Shown here: positions 25,275-33,939 of the stretch, one piece after another
Layout: each line of letters starts with the position of its first letter
Numbering within the stretch: the stretch's first letter is position 1
From: Pedobacter indicus
Lineage (GTDB): Bacteria; Bacteroidota; Bacteroidia; Sphingobacteriales; Sphingobacteriaceae
Direction: 5' to 3'
Length of the DNA stretch: 64,000 nt
Assembly (NCBI RefSeq): GCF_003449035.1
Contig: NZ_QRGB01000001.1
Coordinates: 2,356,001-2,420,000, forward strand
The notes under the pieces: generated by a model
Database searches by the model: none
The model's input: the letters and a program-made list of their open reading frames with translations, nothing else
What the model was told of the DNA's origin: nothing
Translations under genes and position numbers: made by a program

Positions 25275-28200
25275 TGTTGAAGAATGGCGTACAAGTCTGA
25301 AAATACAAGGCGGGAATTCTCGATATATTGCTCAAAAGTGGATTGACTTTCAAACAAACCTGCTTGATATTCACGCGCGATATAATAATTATACTTACAG
25401 AGGTTTTCGACCGCTTTTTGAAGCGCTTTATGATCTTGCTTTTCTAATTTTTTTGGATCGTTTTCAAAATTAGGATGAAATATAAACAATTCTTGATGTG
25501 CGCCACGATACAACTGTACTAAATAACTCAAGCGGTCTTTAGCTGCTTTGTAATCAATCATACCCCCTGAAAACTGAAGAACTGTACCTTTTTTATGATC
25601 GATCAGCACAGCATTGTAAGGTGCGCCGCTTGCCTGAGCCAGAAGATAGTATATGTAAAGCTCCAATAAGTGCTTGGTATTATCGCTCGAAAACGTAACC
25701 ATTAGAATCTTGTCGTTGAAGATGTTTTCAATGTTACCACTGATAAACATTCCGTCAATATCAAGTGCAACTGGTAGTGACTTTTCTGAATGGCCATCTA
25801 CATAGTTCTGTAGTCTTTTCTTGGTTCCTTTCAGCTCTTCCCCCAGTTCGGCAAGCGCATGAACGGCCACATTCTTCAAAGGCAGCGTCCCTTTTTTGAT
25901 ACCGGAATCGATGTAATCAGAAAGCTGTTCTTCTTCTAAAATAAGCAGGTCATTTTTAACTAGCCACAGGTCTATTCGATCCAACTCAAACAATTCAGTT
26001 TCCCGCAACAAGAGGTCACGCTCATCGTAATTAATATTTAATACCTGCTTATAATAATAGGCAAAGGGATCTTTAAAAAAACTAACAAGTTCCTGAATAC
26101 TTAATTCGTTTATCGGTTCTCTTTTTTCTGTCCCTGGTTTAATGAAACTCTTAGGATCATAAGAGTGACCTTTGATACCCAAATAGTTAGATACCCCCAA
26201 AGGTTGTGGCGAAAAACTATGCAACGGATGTTGTATGACCAGTGTTTCCAATGCATCTTCTTCATTGCTGTCCGTAATTCCACTGACAATGTAGTCAATC
26301 AGTTCGTCTACCAAAATAGAAGGTGGTAAACTTGTATTATCCTTTACATTTTTTCCAATATAGCTGATAAACAAATGCTCTTGAGCAGATAATACCGTCT
26401 CTAAAAACAAGTGTTTGTCATTATCTTTGAGATTTCTATCCCCTTTTTTGGGCTTTTGCTGAATCATGTTGAAGCCACTTTGTATTTCTTTTCGTGGAAA
26501 CTGAGCAGCATTCATGCCTAACAGTGCTACAATTTTGAAAGGTATACTCCGCATCGGGATCAGCGAACAGAAAGTAATTCCCCCGGAAGCAAAATTGGCC
26601 GTCCGGCTCTCTCCAGAGATGATGTTTAAAAAATTGTGCCTAAATACCGAATAGCTGATCTTTTCCGTATCTTCAAACGACAGAAGGTTTATTTTCTCTA
26701 CATAAGACAATAACACCTGATAATCTTGGTTTTCTTCTTCTTCCGCAAAATATATCAAGTTATTCACTAACCGGATCATATAGTCACCCCAGTCGGCTAA
26801 AGTTCGTTCTGCGTTTTGTTGACTTAGGAAATCGATTAATACATTCACGAAATGTGTAAATCGAATCAGCTCTTCTGCACGCTCACCTTCTGCGATGTCA
26901 ACCGGGAAAAAACAGCCTGTATCCAAGCAATATTGATCTTCCGTTTGCATACAGATACCGTACATGATCCGATTTAGCCCATTTTGCCAACTGACATGAA
27001 CCGTGTCGTCACGTTCGTCGCCATGGATACCAAAACGAATGTTTGCCAGGTCAACTGCCTGCCGCAACAGAGAGATGTCGTTCAATTGGAAGCGACGTTT
27101 GATGAGGTTCCAGTCGAGCAATTGGATTACCTCCTCTGCTTTTAGGGATTGGGTGTCGAGTTGCAGGATGGCGTTCACCGCTCCAAATAAGCTGTCTCCC
27201 TGATCTAATCTTTCATCGGCAATGGCATACGGATATTTATAGGGGGCAGAATCAAAAATAGCCTTTATAAAAGGCGCATACAGATCTATATCCGTAACCA
27301 TGACCACGATGTCCCTCGGCGAATAACGATCCGGATTGGCATCAACTAGTTGCGTCAAATAATTGTAGAGGACCTCGACTTCCCGAACGGGCGTAAAACA
27401 CGAGTTAATTGAAAGTGAGCCGTCACTCAAATCGCTATGCAGCAAATTGTTTCGATCATCCCGAACTGCGTTAAGATAAATGTCATTCTGAATTTTACTT
27501 AACAAAGTATGGGTATTAGGCTCTATTCCCTGATCGCGATATTGATTGAGAAAGATATCCTCCTCGAAGAAAAGTCCAAATGTATCTTGTATCACCTTTC
27601 CCCAATTGGTGAGCAAAGAATTACCTTCAATCGGAGCCTCATAGGTATGAGGCTGAAGGCGCTCGCGATTTCTCCACTTTGCCAGGTATTTCTCACTTTT
27701 ATCCTCAAACCAATAAATATCGGGTGCCGGATTGAGAAGATTAAAGGAGACATCAATAAATTCCGCTAGTTTGTGAAATACCTGAAGGTGGTATGATGTG
27801 ATGATGGAGATTCCAAAAAAGTTAATAAAGGGGATACGGTTCTTTAGCGTATCCTGATTATGTGGATCTTCTAGCGAACGGAGAATAAATTTAGCTATCC
27901 GTGTTTTATCGGGCATTTTGTCACCTACTTTTTCTACACAAGCAAGCCATAGGTATTTTTGCCAATTTGATTCGACATCTCCGGTAGACGATGAGCTATT
28001 CCACTCTTCAATCATTTCGGGGCGATAGATTTGATACTGATCAAATAGATCGGCTACTTTTTCTGCCATCGCGATCCGCTTGATGTCACTCTGATCATAA
28101 TATTGAGCGATATGCCGAAATTTGCTTTTGAACTGGGTGTCGTTTAAAGCTTCATATAAAATCCATTGCAAGCTGTGAGTACCTAGAACCTGATCATATG

Positions 28201-28435
28201 GGCCAGCAAGTAAGTAATAAACATGCGTAATCAGATCGTTCGGTTTTAAAAATTGGACGTTTGCCGTAATTCCCAAACGAGCGGCAATTTCTATTTTCAA
28301 CCAATTGTTCATACCCTCAGTCTGCGTTACGACATAATGGGGATGAAAAATCGTAGGGAGTGGCTGTTTGAGCTTTTCAGCAAGCTGATCGACCAGCTGC
28401 GGCAGCGAATTTGAAACATTCAGATTTAATCCCAT
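25271..28435 (-). CDS. recC: Exodeoxyribonuclease V gamma subunit (RecC)
   Basis: 1054 residues. RecC scaffolds the complex, splits the DNA strands and in E. coli recognises the Chi sequence. The N-terminus (QLAEKLKQPLPTIFHPHYVVTQTEGMNNWLKIEIAARLGI) matches the start of the RecC helicase-like domain, and GGITFCSLIPMRSIPFKIVALLGMN is the well-conserved central RecC segment. The helicase motifs are degenerate, as expected. The C-terminus has an inactive nuclease-like fold region. It overlaps recD by 10 bases and recB by 4 bases. Which Chi-like octamer it recognises in this organism cannot be read from the gene. Confidence 0.94.
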   Translation of the reverse strand: MGLNLNVSNSLPQLVDQLAEKLKQPLPTIFHPHYVVTQTEGMNNWLKIEIAARLGITANVQFLKPNDLITHVYYLLAGPYDQVLGTHSLQWILYEALNDTQFKSKFRHIAQYYDQSDIKRIAMAEKVADLFDQYQIYRPEMIEEWNSSSSTGDVESNWQKYLWLACVEKVGDKMPDKTRIAKFILRSLEDPHNQDTLKNRIPFINFFGISIITSYHLQVFHKLAEFIDVSFNLLNPAPDIYWFEDKSEKYLAKWRNRERLQPHTYEAPIEGNSLLTNWGKVIQDTFGLFFEEDIFLNQYRDQGIEPNTHTLLSKIQNDIYLNAVRDDRNNLLHSDLSDGSLSINSCFTPVREVEVLYNYLTQLVDANPDRYSPRDIVVMVTDIDLYAPFIKAIFDSAPYKYPYAIADERLDQGDSLFGAVNAILQLDTQSLKAEEVIQLLDWNLIKRRFQLNDISLLRQAVDLANIRFGIHGDERDDTVHVSWQNGLNRIMYGICMQTEDQYCLDTGCFFPVDIAEGERAEELIRFTHFVNVLIDFLSQQNAERTLADWGDYMIRLVNNLIYFAEEEENQDYQVLLSYVEKINLLSFEDTEKISYSVFRHNFLNIISGESRTANFASGGITFCSLIPMRSIPFKIVALLGMNAAQFPRKEIQSGFNMIQQKPKKGDRNLKDNDKHLFLETVLSAQEHLFISYIGKNVKDNTSLPPSILVDELIDYIVSGITDSNEEDALETLVIQHPLHSFSPQPLGVSNYLGIKGHSYDPKSFIKPGTEKREPINELSIQELVSFFKDPFAYYYKQVLNINYDERDLLLRETELFELDRIDLWLVKNDLLILEEEQLSDYIDSGIKKGTLPLKNVAVHALAELGEELKGTKKRLQNYVDGHSEKSLPVALDIDGMFISGNIENIFNDKILMVTFSSDNTKHLLELYIYYLLAQASGAPYNAVLIDHKKGTVLQFSGGMIDYKAAKDRLSYLVQLYRGAHQELFIFHPNFENDPKKLEKQDHKALQKAVENLCKYNYYIAREYQAGLFESQSTFEQYIENSRLVFSDLYAILQH

Positions 28436-30192
28436 TGCTCTCCCCTTTTCATTCGTTCGCCTATTCCCGAAGCTCGCCTCACCTGACGATGCGCAGTTGT
28501 GTACAAGGTTGCTTCATTCGCTTGTATAGTTACCGATTTTTTTGCTCTGGTGATTGCCGTATAGAGCAGCTCACGCGTTAATAGGTTAATATTTTCTATT
28601 TGGGGTAATACGATAAGCACCTTATCATATTCTGAACCCTGACTTTTATGGATTGTCATCGCAAAAACAGTTTCGCATTGACTGATCAAACCCGGAGCCA
28701 CCACTTTCAGATTATCCCCCGTATCGAAATAAGCCATCAGCTCTCCGTCTTCGTTATGTCGAATAATCCCTACGTCACCATTGTAGAGTTCCAAATTATG
28801 ATAGTTTCTTGTAATAATGATCGGCCGGTTATGATAAAACTCCTGCAATGGCTGAATGAGGCCACGACGGCTTAAGAAATCTTCTATCTTTTTATTGATC
28901 TGGTATAGCCCATATTCACCTTCCCGGATCGCACATAGAACCCTTAAACAATCGAACTTTTCAATCGCTTTTTTGATGTCTGGCTCATTGATAAAATCAG
29001 CATACTCTTCAATAGCTTGGTGAAATATTTTTTCTGAGTAAGCCGTGTCAATCGAAATCTGTTCTGAATCCCTTTCCTCTATGAAATACCTTATTTGATC
29101 GACATCGTTATTGATGATCGCTTTACTAAGCTTGCCTATCCCCTGGCGGCTATCGAAGCGTCTACTTCGTTTTAATTCGATAATATGATTGCTTAATAAA
29201 GATTGGCCAGCTTCGCCATAATAAGACGCTGGCAAGGCTCGTTGCTTATCTTCGATAAATGAGTTTACAAAATCCGCCACGGTTTGAGTGAGCGGATTAG
29301 ACTGGCTTTGGGAAAGACAGAGGTCACGGAATAAGCTTCCGGCTTCTACCGACGCCAGCTGGTCTTTGTCACCCAGCAAAATTAACCTTGTATCATCATC
29401 TATAGCCGAGAGTAGTTTTGCAAAAAGCGCCACATCGACCATTGAAACTTCGTCTACAATGACAACATCAAAATGCAATGGATTGTCCTCATTATAAAAA
29501 AAGCGATGTGTGTTGGGAATGGTTTTTAGTAAACGGTGAATGGTTGTTGCTTCCTGCCCATTTAACGATTCTGACAACCGTCCTGCGGCTTTACCTGTCG
29601 GCGCCGCTAAGCCGATCGTCAAATCGGGATTAAGCTTCCGCAATATGGTCAACAGTCTTGCAGTAGTCGTTGTCTTACCGGTACCCGGCCCCCCGGTAAT
29701 AATCGTAAAGTTGTTCAGAGCAGCAAGAATACAAGCAATCTGTTGCCAGTCGATTTGTTCTTCTAAAGAAAGATGATCAAGGGGTTCCTGATTATCAAAT
29801 AAGTCAGCGATCATATCCCGCTGTGTCAATAAGGCTTCTTTTCTTTGCACCATCTCTTCTTTTTCACGTTCCAAAAACCGTTCGATCTTTTTCAAGATCA
29901 CGCTTTCGTAGACAAAATACCGTTGTATATAAAAACGCGAGTTGTGCAGAATAAAAGGTTGGTTTTCGTCAAAAGAGCTACCAACAAGTTTTTCGGCCCG
30001 AAGATCTTCTTCTAATTCTTGAAGGTTTTTATAAAGAACCGGAAATTCGATCTCCTGGCTAATGATGTCATTGAGGTTGAGACAAATATGCCCTTCGCTT
30101 AAGAGCTTTGAAACAAGGTAGGCAAAAGGCTTCAGCTTTTCACCTTCAAAAAAAGATGCAAATTGTTCATGAACATTATTAATTGTCAGCAT
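28426..30192 (-). CDS. recD: Exodeoxyribonuclease V alpha subunit (RecD)
   Basis: 588 residues, the 5'-to-3' SF1B helicase of RecBCD. Walker A is GGPGTGKTTTTARLL (about residue 163), motif II is VIVDEVSMVD, motif III is LILLGDKDQLASVEAGSLF, and motifs V/VI are seen in MTIHKSQGSEYDKVLIVLP and LLYTAITRAKKSV. Length and motif order fit E. coli RecD (608). It is the first rec gene in the operon, 14 bases after an OsmC gene, and overlaps recC by 10 bases. Confidence 0.96.
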   Translation of the reverse strand: MLTINNVHEQFASFFEGEKLKPFAYLVSKLLSEGHICLNLNDIISQEIEFPVLYKNLQELEEDLRAEKLVGSSFDENQPFILHNSRFYIQRYFVYESVILKKIERFLEREKEEMVQRKEALLTQRDMIADLFDNQEPLDHLSLEEQIDWQQIACILAALNNFTIITGGPGTGKTTTTARLLTILRKLNPDLTIGLAAPTGKAAGRLSESLNGQEATTIHRLLKTIPNTHRFFYNEDNPLHFDVVIVDEVSMVDVALFAKLLSAIDDDTRLILLGDKDQLASVEAGSLFRDLCLSQSQSNPLTQTVADFVNSFIEDKQRALPASYYGEAGQSLLSNHIIELKRSRRFDSRQGIGKLSKAIINNDVDQIRYFIEERDSEQISIDTAYSEKIFHQAIEEYADFINEPDIKKAIEKFDCLRVLCAIREGEYGLYQINKKIEDFLSRRGLIQPLQEFYHNRPIIITRNYHNLELYNGDVGIIRHNEDGELMAYFDTGDNLKVVAPGLISQCETVFAMTIHKSQGSEYDKVLIVLPQIENINLLTRELLYTAITRAKKSVTIQANEATLYTTAHRQVRRASGIGERMKRGEQWD

Positions 30193-30206
30193 AAATCCGT
30201 TCTATC

Positions 30207-30677
30207 CTATAGCACTAAACAGCTAGGGTGATGGTACACAGGAAAGTTTACGGAGTTGGCAATGAAGCACAATTTATTGGCTTCTTTATGGAGCTCATTT
30301 GCGGTTTTAACCATTGATGACTCAGCGACTGTGACAACGGGTTGCAAAGTCACCTCAGTAAAATGACCGCTACGATCTGACTTTTCCTCCATTATTCCTA
30401 CCGCATTGTCCCGGTAGTCGACCACCACCACACCCGCAGAGGCACATAAATCCAGATACCATAGCATGTGGCAGCTTGAAAGGGAAGCGAGCAAGAGTTC
30501 TTCGGGGTTATGTTTGTCTGCATCACCTCGAAATTTAGGGTCAGATGAACCCAAAATATCAGGTTTGTTTGCGATGACGATACGATGGTCACGACCATAA
30601 AGCCTTGAATCAAACGTACCATGACCTTTATTCCCTGTCCATTTGACAGTAAGTTTATATTTATGCTGCTTGTTCAT
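30207..30677 (-). CDS. OsmC family peroxiredoxin-like protein
   Basis: 156 residues, second OsmC-family protein in the window. The two cysteines are in SLSSCHMLWYLDLCA and NKLCFIANSVNFPV, and the segment HNPEELLLASLSSCHM is typical of the YhfA/Ohr-like branch that detoxifies peroxides or sulfane sulfur. It is the first gene of the osmC-recD-recC-recB transcription unit (14-base gap to recD). The pairing with DNA repair is unusual but could reflect a shared oxidative-stress need; that link is an inference. Confidence 0.88.
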   Translation of the reverse strand: MNKQHKYKLTVKWTGNKGHGTFDSRLYGRDHRIVIANKPDILGSSDPKFRGDADKHNPEELLLASLSSCHMLWYLDLCASAGVVVVDYRDNAVGIMEEKSDRSGHFTEVTLQPVVTVAESSMVKTANELHKEANKLCFIANSVNFPVYHHPSCLVL

Positions 30678-30708
30678 AATCAGAAGTCGGAAATCTGTCT
30701 ACAAGTTA

Positions 30709-30716
30709 CAAAAATA
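30709..30716 (-). promoter_or_regulatory. Candidate -7 element for the osmC-recDCB operon
   Basis: TATTTTTG on the minus strand fits TAnnTTTG and lies 32 bases upstream of the OsmC start codon. No TTG is found at the expected -33 spacing, so confidence is moderate. Confidence 0.4.
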
Positions 30717-30741
30717 TTTTAGAAGAATTGTTGGTTTCGCC

Positions 30742-32091
30742 TTAACCCTCGTTACCAAAGTATTTAAAAATAGCGGATGGTCTTTCTTCATACAAAGCCA
30801 AGACTGGCTCTTCTGTGATGCCATTTTCTATACTGATTACCGCCATTTCCATATTTTGCTGGGTGATATGGTGTGAAAAAGCATTTTTATATTCAGCCGA
30901 AATAGGTGTAGCAGCTTTGAAGTTCTGTCGCAGGGGGTCAACCTGTTGTCCGTTTTTCCAGAATCTATAACAAACATGCGGACCAGTCGCTAAGCCCGTA
31001 CTGCCTACATAGCCAATTACTTGTCCTTGTTTTATGCGTTGCCCCTTTCTGGCTGCACGCTTGCTCATATGAAGATATTGAGTGGTATAGGTACTGTTAT
31101 GTTTAATCTTTACATAATTACCATTGCCGCGCGTAAAACCCGATTCAATTACCACACCATCTCCCGTTGATACAATGGGTGTTCCATGTGGTGCTGCATA
31201 ATCGGTCCCCAAATGCGCTTTCCATACTTTTTGAACAGGATGTAATCTTCTTTTCGAATAACGAGAGCTTATACGACTAAACTTTAAGGGTGCTTTTAAG
31301 AATGATCTGCGGAGGCTGTTTCCTTCTGCATCATAGTACTCGCCTTCAGAAAGACTATCGGGCTGGAAAAAATGAGCTTCATATTCCTTACCATTATGAT
31401 TAAATATGGCTGAAAGAATTTTACTGCTTCCGTAGGGCTCATCCTCAACATATTGACGCTCATAACGAATTTTAAACCAATCTCCTTCCTTAATGGAGTA
31501 AAAATTAATCACCCCGCCAAAAATCTTTGAAAGATGTACAGCTAAGTCCGGATCACCGCCATTTTCACTCAATGTCCCATATAACGAGCTGTTAATGGTT
31601 CCACCAACATCCTCAATCCGCGTTTCAGATTCCTTTTGGTGTGCAGTTATCAAAATTGAATCCCGCAGATCATAGACGATATATTCTGCCGGATTTGGTT
31701 CATATATGAAATAAGCGATTTTATTATCATTTTTTTCAGTCAAAACCGTGTACGGCTTCCCCGCTGCTATCGTGCGTACATTGAAGACCGGTTTTGATTT
31801 GTCTACGATATTGGCGATGGTTACCGGATCGATGTCATAGCGCGACAGGATTGTTGAAAGAAACTCATTTCTTTTAACTTTATTGTCCTCAATATCGAAA
31901 AGGTTTATATCGATACCATACCTAAATTCTGGCACATGTTTTGCATCATCATCTATGTTGGTTTCGACCATCTTGTCCGCCGAGGGTCTATCTGTTTTTT
32001 CGGTGTTGAATGCGGAGAAGGAAATGAAGCTTATTAATAAGCCGATAGAGAAGAGTACGATAACTCTTAATGCATATACGTTTATTTTCAT
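30742..32091 (-). CDS. M23 family (LytM-type) peptidoglycan endopeptidase with a Cys in the HxH motif
   Basis: 449 residues. An N-terminal hydrophobic segment (residues about 8-28) anchors or exports it to the periplasm. Residues 55-200 form OapA/LysM-like lead-in regions, and residues about 280-400 are the LytM peptidase. The first zinc motif is intact (His293, Asp297 in HLGTDYAAP), and the QYLHMS His is present. The usual terminal HxH motif reads GPHVCYRF, so the second, zinc-binding His is Cys374. Cys can bind zinc, so activity may be kept. It probably cleaves peptide cross-bridges during growth. I recall the same variant in other Bacteroidota M23 proteins, but cannot verify it here. Confidence 0.88.
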   Translation of the reverse strand: MKINVYALRVIVLFSIGLLISFISFSAFNTEKTDRPSADKMVETNIDDDAKHVPEFRYGIDINLFDIEDNKVKRNEFLSTILSRYDIDPVTIANIVDKSKPVFNVRTIAAGKPYTVLTEKNDNKIAYFIYEPNPAEYIVYDLRDSILITAHQKESETRIEDVGGTINSSLYGTLSENGGDPDLAVHLSKIFGGVINFYSIKEGDWFKIRYERQYVEDEPYGSSKILSAIFNHNGKEYEAHFFQPDSLSEGEYYDAEGNSLRRSFLKAPLKFSRISSRYSKRRLHPVQKVWKAHLGTDYAAPHGTPIVSTGDGVVIESGFTRGNGNYVKIKHNSTYTTQYLHMSKRAARKGQRIKQGQVIGYVGSTGLATGPHVCYRFWKNGQQVDPLRQNFKAATPISAEYKNAFSHHITQQNMEMAVISIENGITEEPVLALYEERPSAIFKYFGNEG

Positions 32092-32265
32092 TATATATTG
32101 CTATCTAATGATCCCAATGGGGTGTTTATGGTCGCTTATTTTTTTCAATCGCCTAATTTCATAAATCCATATTATATTAACAAGCAATTCACTGATTTTA
32201 TTGTGTAATCTTTTCGTTTTATCTCGGAAAGTTAATTCTGGCGTGATTTTGGCTTTAACCTGCTG

Positions 32266-32273
32266 TAATTTTG
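32266..32273 (+). promoter_or_regulatory. Candidate -7 element upstream of the first RemB/Wzi-like gene
   Basis: TAATTTTG on the plus strand fits TAnnTTTG and lies 33 bases before the ATG at 32307. The -33 region has only a partial match. A related sequence (GGCGTGATTTT) occurs upstream of the inverted paralogue, which suggests the promoter region was duplicated with the gene. Confidence 0.4.
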
Positions 32274-32306
32274 ACTAGGTTCAAAAAGGTGATTTAGCAT
32301 TTGCTT

Positions 32307-33926
32307 ATGAAACAATCTTACTTCGTATCTTCGAGGCTTTGGGTGCTTGTTTTTGGTATTCTGTGCCTCGGTCCAGCAATTACATATGGTCAGGCGACCT
32401 ACCAGCCATATTCTTATCATTTTTATCAGAAGTTAAATCGAACACAATACAGTCCTAATACGAGGCAACATACGGCTTTAAAGCCTTTCATCATTGATTC
32501 GGTACTGAAACCTCAATATGATTCATTGATGGATATGGGGGTTTCAGCGCGCAGCAGCTGGTTAGAAAACAAACTTTTTAACGAGCATTTAATCCAAGTA
32601 GAACAGGAAGGCAGCAGATTTTATGCCGATATTCTGCCAGATCTGTACCTGGGTCGTGATTTCGCTGGAGGCGGCAAGAATACATTCCTCCGAACCGTAG
32701 GTGTGCAATTGGGCGGATCAATAGACGACCGATTTTCATACTATGTGAGCGCTTACCATAATCGGTCTATTTTCCCCGATTATGTAAATGATTTTATTAA
32801 TCAATATCAGGTGGTTCCCGGACAAACGCTGGGTGATGTGAATGAAAGTGTTCAAGATTGGAATTATATAACCGCAAACCTGTCATATACCCCCACGAAA
32901 TACCTTAATATTAGCCTCGCATACGATAAAAACTTTATCGGCGATGGCTACCGGTCCATGCTATTATCTGATGTAAGCTCCAATTATACATCACTGAAGC
33001 TTACCGGTAAGTTGGGTAATGTTCAGTACATGAGCATGTGGTCCTATATGATCGATCCCATGGCGCCGGAGTTGTTACAGGATAAAACCAGAGGTAAGTT
33101 TGGTGCATTTCAGTATTTAGACTGGAATGTAACAGATCGCTTATCACTGGGCTTCTTTCAATCCATCATATGGGCTAATCGTACCGAAGTGGATGGTCAG
33201 CGCGGATTCGAACTGTCTTATTTAAACCCGATCATCTTCCTCCGTCCTATTGAATCTTCGGACCCTGGTTCGCCAGATAAAATGCACCTCGGACTGAATA
33301 CAAAATACAAGATCCTGGATAATGTAACTGCTTATGGTCAGTTTCTTTTGGGTGAATTTACAGCGAAGGAGTTTTTTGCCGGCGACGGTTATGCGCATAA
33401 CAAGTGGGGAGCCCAAATTGGTCTTCGTGGCTTTGATGCATTCGGTGTCCAGAATTTGAATTTTTTAGGTGAATTGAATATGGCACGCCCTTATACATAT
33501 ACACACTTTGACCCGGTCAGTAATTACAGCCACTTCTCTCAGCCCCTTGCCCACCCTATGGGTGCAAACTTTAGGGAGCTAGTTGGGATCGTGAATTATT
33601 CCTATAAACGTTTTGATGTATCGGTACAGGGAAACTACTCCGTATATGGACGTGATGAAAATGACGACGTTAATAACGGTAAAGATATTTTCAAATCGTA
33701 CAGAACAATCGAAAATATGTACGGAAATGAAATTGGACAGGGCTTGAAAACAAATCTAGGTTATTTGGATGGACGTGTTTCCTACCTGTTTAATCCAAAA
33801 TATAATCTGCGTTTGGAATTGGGGGGTGTACTGCGTCGGGAAAGCAACGATTTGAGGCGGAACACCTCTGCAATGCTTACTTTTGGCCTTCGGTCTTCCT
33901 TCCGAAATCTTTATTACGACTATTAA
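32307..33926 (+). CDS. RemB/Wzi-like outer-membrane beta-barrel protein, paralogue A
   Basis: About 539 residues from the ATG at 32307 (a TTG two codons upstream is in frame). A signal peptide ends near ITYGQ. The mature protein has the signature of the capsule-assembly Wzi/gliding RemB family: YQPYSYHFYQKLNR, LYLGRDFAGGGKNTFLRTVG, FIGDGYRSMLLSDVSSNYTSL and a C-terminal strand ending in an aromatic residue (NLYYDY), as in outer-membrane barrels. Family members hold surface polysaccharide or take part in gliding; the role here is not known. The neighbouring gene 33940-35484, in the opposite direction, encodes a close paralogue; the stops are only 13 bases apart. Confidence 0.82.
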   Translation: MKQSYFVSSRLWVLVFGILCLGPAITYGQATYQPYSYHFYQKLNRTQYSPNTRQHTALKPFIIDSVLKPQYDSLMDMGVSARSSWLENKLFNEHLIQVEQEGSRFYADILPDLYLGRDFAGGGKNTFLRTVGVQLGGSIDDRFSYYVSAYHNRSIFPDYVNDFINQYQVVPGQTLGDVNESVQDWNYITANLSYTPTKYLNISLAYDKNFIGDGYRSMLLSDVSSNYTSLKLTGKLGNVQYMSMWSYMIDPMAPELLQDKTRGKFGAFQYLDWNVTDRLSLGFFQSIIWANRTEVDGQRGFELSYLNPIIFLRPIESSDPGSPDKMHLGLNTKYKILDNVTAYGQFLLGEFTAKEFFAGDGYAHNKWGAQIGLRGFDAFGVQNLNFLGELNMARPYTYTHFDPVSNYSHFSQPLAHPMGANFRELVGIVNYSYKRFDVSVQGNYSVYGRDENDDVNNGKDIFKSYRTIENMYGNEIGQGLKTNLGYLDGRVSYLFNPKYNLRLELGGVLRRESNDLRRNTSAMLTFGLRSSFRNLYYDY

Positions 33927-33939
33927 AATACTGCGACTG

